Source: Treponema sp. UBA1233
GTDB lineage: Bacteria > Spirochaetota > Spirochaetia > Treponematales > Treponemataceae
Length of the DNA stretch: 38,217 nt
Direction: 5' to 3'
NCBI GenBank assembly: GCA_002309305.1
Contig: DBWR01000004.1
Location: 14,372 to 52,588 of the forward strand
Part shown: piece by piece, positions 33,234 through 38,217 of the stretch
Layout of the letters: each line of letters starts with the position of its first letter
Numbering within the stretch: the stretch's first letter is position 1
Program-made: the position numbers and the translations under genes
The notes under the pieces: model-generated
The model's input: only the letters and a program-made list of their open reading frames with translations
What the model was told of the DNA's origin: nothing
Databases searched by the model: none

Positions 33234-34109
33234 ATGACGATAAAGAACATTTTAAGCGAAAAAAAAGTCAGCCTTTCATTTGAGATTTTTCCGCCAAAAA
33301 AGCAGGACGGTTTTGAAACAGTGGCAAATGCGGCTTCTGAACTGAGCAAGCTGGCACCAGATTTCATGTCCATCACTTATGGAGCAGGCGGAAGTGGTGG
33401 CCACAGTACGGTTGACATAGCGAAGGTCGTCATGGATTCAAAGGTTCCAGCCCTAGCCCACCTTACATGCGTCGGTAATACGATGGATTCAATCCAAAAC
33501 ATCATAGGGGAAATGAAGTCTGCCGGAATAGAAAACGTACTTGCACTTCGCGGTGACATTCCAAACGGAGTTGAAGTTTCCATGGACGAAAGGCTCTATC
33601 ATGCAAGCAATCTTATACCCATACTCAAGGAAGCCGGTTTTTGCGTGGGAGGAGCCTGTTATCCCGAGGGACACCCGGAATCCCACAACCGCCAGGATGA
33701 CCTTGAAAACATGAGGTACAAGGTTGATGCCGGGGCAGACTTCCTTACAACCCAGATGTTCTTTGACAACGACATGCTCTACAGCTACCTCTACCGCCTC
33801 CAGTCAATCGGAATCCACGTACCGGTGCTTGCGGGAATCATGCCGATAACCACAGCCTCACAGGTAAACCGCATGGTAAAGCTTTCGGGAGCATACATTC
33901 CGTCAAAACTGCTGTCATTGTGTGACAAGTTTTCGGACAAGCCGGAAGCGATGTATCAGGCTGGAATCAACTATGCCGTAAGCCAGATTGTTGACCTTAT
34001 CTCCAACGGCGTAAGGGGCATCCACATCTACACGATGAACAGGCCACAGGTTGCCCGAGACATCCTGAGGAACGCAGGCGACATCATAAAGGCAGTAAAC
34101 GAAAAATGA
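33234..34109 (+). CDS. metF: 5,10-methylenetetrahydrofolate reductase (291 aa)
   Basis: This FAD enzyme reduces methylene-THF to methyl-THF for methionine synthesis. SFEIFPPK with the catalytic Glu near residue 19, ITYGAGGSGG, HLTCVG, LALRGDIP, FLTTQMFFDND and GIMPITT are the family marks in the right order, and the length is typical of bacterial MetF. It is a single-gene unit. No S-box or other methionine riboswitch is seen in the roughly 30-base leader. Confidence 0.95.
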   Translation: MTIKNILSEKKVSLSFEIFPPKKQDGFETVANAASELSKLAPDFMSITYGAGGSGGHSTVDIAKVVMDSKVPALAHLTCVGNTMDSIQNIIGEMKSAGIENVLALRGDIPNGVEVSMDERLYHASNLIPILKEAGFCVGGACYPEGHPESHNRQDDLENMRYKVDAGADFLTTQMFFDNDMLYSYLYRLQSIGIHVPVLAGIMPITTASQVNRMVKLSGAYIPSKLLSLCDKFSDKPEAMYQAGINYAVSQIVDLISNGVRGIHIYTMNRPQVARDILRNAGDIIKAVNEK

Positions 34110-34174
34110 AACCTTTTTGCTGCCAGATTATTTAACAAATATAGAGGGAGATTTATTTTAAAGGGGAATTGAAC

Positions 34175-34996
34175 ATGAAACTTAAGAAAAAGATGCTTTT
34201 ATTGTTGTCCATATTTTTTATCTCTGCTGCGGGACTTTTTGCTGATGTAAACCTTTCTTCAAAGACAAAGGACCTTCTTGAAGACCTGATGGCCCTTAAA
34301 ATCAAGCTGAAGGCTGAGGAGAACCCAAGGACATCCCTTTCAATGCTGGACAACTGGATTTCCAAGACAAAAAATGACTTTGACTCCCTTACGGAAACAG
34401 AGCAAATGGTAGTAACGAACATGATTGACTGCGAGCTTTACACCTACCAGATACGCCTGCCCGGCACAGAAAAATCACTGGACAAAATGCTTTCTGCCCA
34501 ATGCAAGCTGAACAAAAAATACATAGATTCACACAAGAACGAAAAGCTGGACACATGGATTCTTCTTTCTGCAGGTGCCGTAACATCCTGCTACATGGGA
34601 CTTGAACCCCTTAAAACCGGATATACCTACGGCCTGTGGATACGTGACCTTTTTGCAGAAGCAGTTGAACGCGATCCGGGATTTTCACATGCACAGCTGA
34701 ACCTGGCACAATGGTACTACTACTGTCCAGGAATTTTTGGTGGAAGCAAGAAAAAAGCAAAGGAACTGTTCAGGAAGGCATATGAAGTGGCCAAAACCGA
34801 CCACGACCGCTTTGAGGCCGCCGTCCTTCTGTCTCAGCTGGCCTTTGACGAAAAAGACAACGCCAACTACGAGAAATACATTGCCATTGCAGAAGCCATC
34901 TCTCCCAACAATTTCTACCTGCATGACATAATGAACACCAACAAGACCAAAAAGAAGGCCGTCTTCAAATACAACGGACCAAAGGTTGAGGAATGA
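34175..34996 (+). CDS. Exported TPR-like protein (273 aa)
   Basis: Signal peptide MKLKKKMLLLLSIFFIS, cleavage near LFADVN, then an almost wholly helical protein. The C-terminal half has TPR spacing (LNLAQWYYYCPGIFGGSKKKAKELFRKA in pieces, then AVLLSQLAFDEKDNANYEKYIAIAEAISP). The CPGIFGGSKKKAKELF turn is like that of TPR proteins tied to TRAP transporters in treponemes (TatT), but no TRAP genes are nearby, so this is only a resemblance. The ATG at 34175 follows AAGGGGA; an in-frame TTG six bases earlier is less likely. Its stop overlaps the next start as ATGA. Confidence 0.75.
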   Translation: MKLKKKMLLLLSIFFISAAGLFADVNLSSKTKDLLEDLMALKIKLKAEENPRTSLSMLDNWISKTKNDFDSLTETEQMVVTNMIDCELYTYQIRLPGTEKSLDKMLSAQCKLNKKYIDSHKNEKLDTWILLSAGAVTSCYMGLEPLKTGYTYGLWIRDLFAEAVERDPGFSHAQLNLAQWYYYCPGIFGGSKKKAKELFRKAYEVAKTDHDRFEAAVLLSQLAFDEKDNANYEKYIAIAEAISPNNFYLHDIMNTNKTKKKAVFKYNGPKVEE

Positions 34997-35427
34997 GGTG
35001 TGAGGAGTTTTATAAAGAGTTTTTAAGCCTCTATAAAACAAATTATGTTGAAAAATATTTGACAACACAGTGTTCCCGTTCTACTCTTGAAAGCTTTATT
35101 GTAATTAACGACAACAGGAAAAAGGTTTCAGCTGCCATATTCTTTGAAGAATCGCTCAAAGATGACGAAAAAATCTATGCGGAATTTAAAAAGGTTGGCC
35201 ATGTACTGGCATGGAATTTAAAAACGAGTGAAGAAAAAGCAGATAAAGAAAAAATCACTAATATCCTGTTGATGATATTAAAAGGCAAACACTACAGCAG
35301 GGCTGCAAAGAAATATTTTTCCCAAAACATGGAACCCCTATTTGTTGGCAGTAATTTTGAAAAGATGTTCCCACAGGTTTCGAAGAAGCCCATTTTTCAT
35401 GGAAGTAACAAAGGATGGCAGGAATGA
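34993..35427 (+). CDS. Unknown small protein (144 aa)
   Basis: No family is recognised. It is a soluble, Lys-rich, mostly helical protein without signal or membrane segment. A central strand pair (LESFIVINDNRKKVSAAIFFEES) is followed by helices ending in PIFHGSNKGWQE. It overlaps the preceding exported TPR gene by four bases (ATGA) with GAGG just upstream, so the two are translationally coupled, and a cytoplasmic partner role is possible. Confidence 0.65.
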   Translation: MRCEEFYKEFLSLYKTNYVEKYLTTQCSRSTLESFIVINDNRKKVSAAIFFEESLKDDEKIYAEFKKVGHVLAWNLKTSEEKADKEKITNILLMILKGKHYSRAAKKYFSQNMEPLFVGSNFEKMFPQVSKKPIFHGSNKGWQE

Positions 35428-35546
35428 AAAGAGTGTTTTAATATAGATAATAATACAATACTCATCTATTGTCATTAAACTGTAGAAAACAAATTTATAA
35501 AATGGTATTATGTTGGAGGCAAAAGTTTATACAAAAGGAGATTGTA

Positions 35547-35996
35547 GTGAAGATTTTTCGTGGTAAGTTTTTATCATTGTTTATAGTTTTATTTAGTTTA
35601 AATTTTCTTTATTGTGAAGAGCTCAGTATCGAAAAGTTTTATGGCGAATATGAATACAGTTATTTTGTTGCGTCACATAAGATTAACGAAGATAGAATTA
35701 ATTTTTTAGTTGAAAGAGGATTTGACAAATTGATTCTTTCGCAGGAAGAATTTACTACCGGGGTATGTAAACATGACAGACCATCTTTCAGGATAGTTTT
35801 ACCGGATCAGGATGCAGCTGTCGAGCTGAAGAATAACAGATCATATACATGTTCTTATTTCATAGATTTATTAATGGAAAACAGGAAATATAAGGATGTA
35901 ATTGTCGTTAATGATTTTTTTGTTGTTGAAATTATAGATGATGATACACTTGCATTTCATAGAGAAGGAGGATGGTTTGTCTATAAGAGAAAATAG
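35547..35996 (+). CDS. Unknown exported protein, AT-rich (149 aa)
   Basis: The GTG start at 35547 is chosen because AGGAG lies 6 bases upstream and because it opens a clean signal peptide (VKIFRGKFLSLFIVLFSLNFLYCEE). The frame is open further upstream, but those residues do not fit an exported protein. LYC may be a loose lipobox. The mature part is strand-rich and begins SIEKFYGEYEYSYF, ending TLAFHREGGWFVYKRK, a pattern like small lipocalin-type envelope proteins; this is only suggestive. Base composition is more AT-rich than the genes to the left. Confidence 0.65.
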   Translation: MKIFRGKFLSLFIVLFSLNFLYCEELSIEKFYGEYEYSYFVASHKINEDRINFLVERGFDKLILSQEEFTTGVCKHDRPSFRIVLPDQDAAVELKNNRSYTCSYFIDLLMENRKYKDVIVVNDFFVVEIIDDDTLAFHREGGWFVYKRK

Positions 35997-36055
35997 TTCT
36001 TTCATGCAATATTTACAAACAATAATGTTTAAATACCTTTTATGGAGGAGATAAG

Positions 36056-36988
36056 ATGAAAAAGAATATTTGCTTAATGCTTTTAATGATTACTTTGTCA
36101 TCATTATTCGGAGAAAAAAGCGATTTTAACAAATATGAATTAGTATTCGCGAATACTCCTTATACAAATAAAGTTTGGATAGGTGACAAAGTTATCAATA
36201 TAAAAAAAGAATTGAAAAAGAAATACAGTTATAATGAATCTTATATTCAAATTTGTGTTGATAGTATTACAAATAAATTATGGGCTTGTTTCTATGACTC
36301 AAAATCTATTACTTGGAATTTTCAAGAATTTACTAAAGATTCCTTTGAAGGAAATTTGATAAGTATAAAGGTTAACAATAAGGGCGAGTTACTAGGTATA
36401 TCTAATGATGAGGCTCTAGTATGTAATAAGGATATTTTATGCAAACTCATAGATGACAAAAAAGACTTGAGAAACTATTTTATAATAAACCTAGTGGATG
36501 GAACCTTTAACAATAATATATTACCGTTTTATACTGATATTCCAAATTATTATCGTGGTAAATTATTTACTGAACTAAAGACGGTTCAAATAAAAGAAGG
36601 AAAAGAGATTTTATTTATTGGTCCATCACTGCCTAGAATATCTGTCAATGGTGAATATTTAGTAGGAATTAGTGGTAAAAAAAATATCTGTATATATGAT
36701 TCCACAAAAAGTACAAAGGTTTTAGAAACAAACATAAAACGAAGCAACATTGATGATACGGCATATTATCGCCCCGAAGATTTATATCTGCTTTGTGATG
36801 ATATTCTTTATTATTCCGAGGATAATGACTCTTGGATTAGTAAAATAGTATATTTGGTTAATGGAGCTGTAGGAAAAAAATGGAAGGCATTTAATTTAAC
36901 GACAAATGAAAAAAACAAGGTCTCAAGCCCAAATCAATGGGTTTCCTTGATAGGTGTGCTTTACACAAAAGAAGATGAAGAACTTTAA
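36056..36988 (+). CDS. Unknown exported protein, AT-rich (310 aa)
   Basis: It has a signal peptide (MKKNICLMLLMITLSSLFG) and a perfect GGAGGAGAT ribosome site. The mature protein is Asn/Lys/Tyr-rich with many short strands (NKLWACFYDSKSITW, KILFIGPSLPRISVNGEYLVG broken by turns), a periodicity that could be an irregular propeller. No family is recognised. Codon use strongly favours A/T third positions, unlike the chemosensory and metabolic genes of the window. It overlaps the next gene by 14 bases. Confidence 0.65.
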   Translation: MKKNICLMLLMITLSSLFGEKSDFNKYELVFANTPYTNKVWIGDKVINIKKELKKKYSYNESYIQICVDSITNKLWACFYDSKSITWNFQEFTKDSFEGNLISIKVNNKGELLGISNDEALVCNKDILCKLIDDKKDLRNYFIINLVDGTFNNNILPFYTDIPNYYRGKLFTELKTVQIKEGKEILFIGPSLPRISVNGEYLVGISGKKNICIYDSTKSTKVLETNIKRSNIDDTAYYRPEDLYLLCDDILYYSEDNDSWISKIVYLVNGAVGKKWKAFNLTTNEKNKVSSPNQWVSLIGVLYTKEDEEL

Positions 36989-37490
36989 TGTAGCGGAATC
37001 TTTTGCCAAAGACAAACTTGTACAGGATTTTATTAAAACTCTAAATCCTTACCTAATTGTGACAGTAATTTGTGTTGTCTCCATATTTGCTGGCATTCTG
37101 TTTCTTTTTTCGCTTTATTATCTGTGGGGTTACATTCAATATAATAAATTGATGAACAGTACAAAAGAAGAAGATGCATTTGTTTATGAAACAGATAAAA
37201 GCTCATTATTCATAACTTACAAATCCCCCATAATGAGTTTTGGTTCAGGCCATAAAAAGATGTATTTATTTTCCAGCCATCATCTCCTGCTTGGAATTTG
37301 CACCTTTGGAGAATTCCCAATAAGAGTGAAAGAAGTTAATGAAAACAGCAGGATCATAGATCTGGAAATTATGGAAACAAAAATTCCTTCTTACAGTCAA
37401 AACATTGACTACGTTGAATCATGGATTCAAAAAAATAAAAAGATAGGCCCTTATAAAATCTCTTATACAAGACTATGGGAAAATGAATAA
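36975..37490 (+). CDS. Unknown protein with one membrane helix (171 aa)
   Basis: The ATG at 36975 overlaps the preceding gene by 14 bases; a GTG at 36954 is a possible earlier start. One strong membrane helix spans about residues 25-53 (IVTVICVVSIFAGILFLFSLYYLW). The following 115 residues are cytoplasmic or periplasmic strands (SLFITYKSPIMSFG, MYLFSSHHLLLGICTFGEFPIRV). No family is recognised. The pair with the preceding exported protein suggests a joint envelope role. It ends 14 bases before a clear bidirectional terminator. Confidence 0.6.
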   Translation: MKNFNVAESFAKDKLVQDFIKTLNPYLIVTVICVVSIFAGILFLFSLYYLWGYIQYNKLMNSTKEEDAFVYETDKSSLFITYKSPIMSFGSGHKKMYLFSSHHLLLGICTFGEFPIRVKEVNENSRIIDLEIMETKIPSYSQNIDYVESWIQKNKKIGPYKISYTRLWENE

Positions 37491-37504
37491 CAGCCGTTTT
37501 ACAC

Positions 37505-37535
37505 AAAAAAAAACTCCGCCTAAGCGGAGTTTTTT
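37505..37535. terminator. Bidirectional intrinsic terminator
   Basis: ACTCCGC (37513-37519), loop CTAA, GCGGAGT (37524-37530), flanked by a run of nine A and a run of six T. It works for the AT-rich genes on the plus strand and for the gap remnant on the minus strand. Confidence 0.88.
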
Positions 37536-37552
37536 ATCTAATCAAGTAAATC

Positions 37553-37687
37553 CTATTTCAATTCAGAGAAGTACTTGATTGTGCGAACCATACGACGCTA
37601 GCGTCGTTTGCATGAGAGGAAGTTATTGACGTTTGTGCTAGTGCACATGCGCATCTGAGAAGTATAGCTGTTCTCATTATCATACCC
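37553..37687 (-). pseudogene. 3' remnant of a second gap gene, split by an insert
   Basis: 37553-37591 matches the gap 3' end at 37825-37863 (36 of 39 bases), and 37655-37687 matches 37864-37896 (28 of 33). Together they encode the last 23 sense codons and TAG stop of a GAPDH (YDNENSYTSQ...MVRTIKYFSELK). Except for the final base at the break, every difference is a synonymous third-position change. Between the Gln and Met codons lies a 63-base insert with an in-frame TAG. Upstream of the YDNENS part the similarity ends abruptly in GC-rich repeats. The remnant keeps its own terminator at 37505-37535. Confidence 0.8.
37592..37654. repeat. 63-bp palindrome-rich insert in the gap remnant
   Basis: One edge is the perfect 16-bp palindrome ACGACGCTAGCGTCGT (37592-37607). 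The other edge is the palindrome ATGCGCAT (37647-37654), preceded by GTGCTAGTGCAC. CAT stands on both sides of the junction, which could be a 3-bp target duplication. It is recognised as an insert by comparison with intact gap. Confidence 0.6.
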
Positions 37688-37745
37688 AAACGCGACCAGG
37701 CGGGAGCGTTTGCGGGAGCATTTTCCGAAGGAAGAATGCGACCAG
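37688..37745. repeat. GC-rich direct and inverted repeats
   Basis: A tandem 12-mer pair GCGGGAGCGTTT / GCGGGAGCATTT (37700-37723), GCGACCAG twice (37692-37699, 37738-37745), an inverted AAACGC...GCGTTT (37688-37711) and a hairpin GCATT-TTCC...GGAA-AATGC (about 37718-37739). No coding frame is apparent. The rest, to 37774, shows nothing further. Confidence 0.6.
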
Positions 37746-37776
37746 TCCAATCTGAACGACAACGAAAACAGCGTAA

Positions 37777-37806
37777 AAAAAAAGGTCTCCGTTGGGAGAC
37801 CTTTTT
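37777..37806. terminator. Intrinsic terminator of gap
   Basis: GGTCTCC (37784-37790), loop GTTG, GGAGACC (37795-37801), with an A-run on one side and a T-run on the other. It lies 19 bases past the gap stop on the minus strand. Confidence 0.88.
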
Positions 37807-37824
37807 GCTTACTTAAGGCAATTT

Positions 37825-38217
37825 CTATTTCAATTCTGAGAAATACTTAATTGTGCGAACCATCTGTGAAGTATAGCTGTTTTCGTTGTCATACCAAGAA
37901 ACAACTTCAACCTGATATGTGTCGTCGTCAATCTTTGAAACCATTGTCTGTGTTGCATCAAAGAGTGAACCGTACCTCATACCGATAACATCAGAAGAAA
38001 CGATTTCGTCCTCGTTGTATCCGAAAGACTCTGTTGCAGCTGCCTTCATTGCGGCGTTGATTCCTTCCTTAGTGATGTCCTTGCCCTTTACTACTGCAAA
38101 GAGAAGAGTTGTTGATCCAGTTGGTGTTGGAACACGCTGTGCTGAACCGATGAGCTTTCCGTTCAATTCAGGGATTACAAGACCGATGGCCTTTGCAGCA
38201 CCTGTTGAGTTAGGAAC
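37825..38217 (-). CDS. gap: Glyceraldehyde-3-phosphate dehydrogenase, C-terminal part (runs off the right edge)
   Basis: The glycolytic enzyme oxidises glyceraldehyde-3-P to 1,3-bisphosphoglycerate with NAD. The 130 visible residues are the C-terminal half of the catalytic domain: PNSTGAAKAIG.VIPELNGKL, the RVPTPTGS segment (Arg of the phosphate site), SSDVIGMRYGSLFDA, and the end WYDNENSYTSQMVRTIKYF that carries the conserved Tyr/Asn of the family. The catalytic Cys and N-terminal NAD domain are outside the window. The frame is intact to the edge. A degraded second copy of its 3' end lies 270 bases downstream. Confidence 0.95.
   Translation of the reverse strand, partial: VPNSTGAAKAIGLVIPELNGKLIGSAQRVPTPTGSTTLLFAVVKGKDITKEGINAAMKAAATESFGYNEDEIVSSDVIGMRYGSLFDATQTMVSKIDDDTYQVEVVSWYDNENSYTSQMVRTIKYFSELK

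Noticed and set aside
35430..37824. Integron cassette array with attC sites, as known in T. denticola
   Set aside because: The spaces between the AT-rich genes have no paired RYYYAAC/GTTRRRY core sites, and two of the genes overlap.

Overview
The window looks like chromosome of a host-associated spirochaete, most likely a Treponema of the gut or rumen type. This is inferred from gene content: class III cyclases, Hanks kinase/FHA signalling, many lipoproteins with loose lipoboxes, an OmpA-like protein, and a dense chemotaxis-type operon. No rRNA, tRNA, CRISPR array or transposase gene was seen. Both ends cut genes: an alpha/beta hydrolase at the left and gap (GAPDH) at the right.

Layout. 1-1979 (minus): an outer-membrane-type beta-barrel protein followed by a partial S33-like hydrolase lipoprotein, behind a promoter with two 15-bp palindromes. 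2151-4681 (plus): deoD, then a sugar nucleotidyltransferase plus manA pair. 4663-5403 (minus): an unknown lipoprotein. 5483-9331 (minus): a compact phospho-signalling operon of FHA protein, PPP-type phosphatase, Ser/Thr kinase with one membrane segment, and a degenerate receiver/winged-helix regulator. 9453-23745 (plus): a 14.3-kb chemosensory operon of cheW, a CheW-like gene, cheB, cheR-TPR, a cheA-cheY hybrid, a pseudo-receiver/class III cyclase, and four tandem receptors with six membrane segments each. 23750-24655 (minus): an M28-type peptidase. 24784-27285 (plus): thrA. 27305-31582 (minus): a beta-propeller receptor cyclase followed by a UrtA-like binding lipoprotein. 31695-33050 (minus): an RRM protein and an OmpA-family protein. 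33234-34109 (plus): metF. 34175-37490 (plus): five unknown or weakly recognised genes, the last three clearly AT-rich. 37491-37824: terminators, the remnant of a second gap gene with a palindrome-rich insert, and GC-rich repeats. 37825-38217 (minus): gap 3' part.

How it may work together. The chemosensory operon has no stand-alone CheY or flagellar gene. It has a CheA with a fused receiver and a cyclase whose N-terminal receiver has lost its phospho-acceptor Asp. The receptors have no periplasmic sensor domain; their input part is a 6-TM membrane unit, and all four share the same non-standard hairpin tip. This suggests a dedicated, insulated array that senses something in or at the membrane and controls a cyclic nucleotide instead of, or besides, motility. 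A second cyclase 5 kb away is paired with an orphan UrtA-like binding protein, so the window holds two separate inputs into what is probably cAMP.

A recurring promoter geometry is the other notable feature. At three starts (cheW, the M28 peptidase, the propeller cyclase) a good sigma70-type -35/17 bp/-10 places +1 exactly on the A of the start ATG, predicting leaderless mRNAs. deoD and the FHA gene come within a few bases of this. Other genes in the window have ordinary leaders and Shine-Dalgarno sequences.
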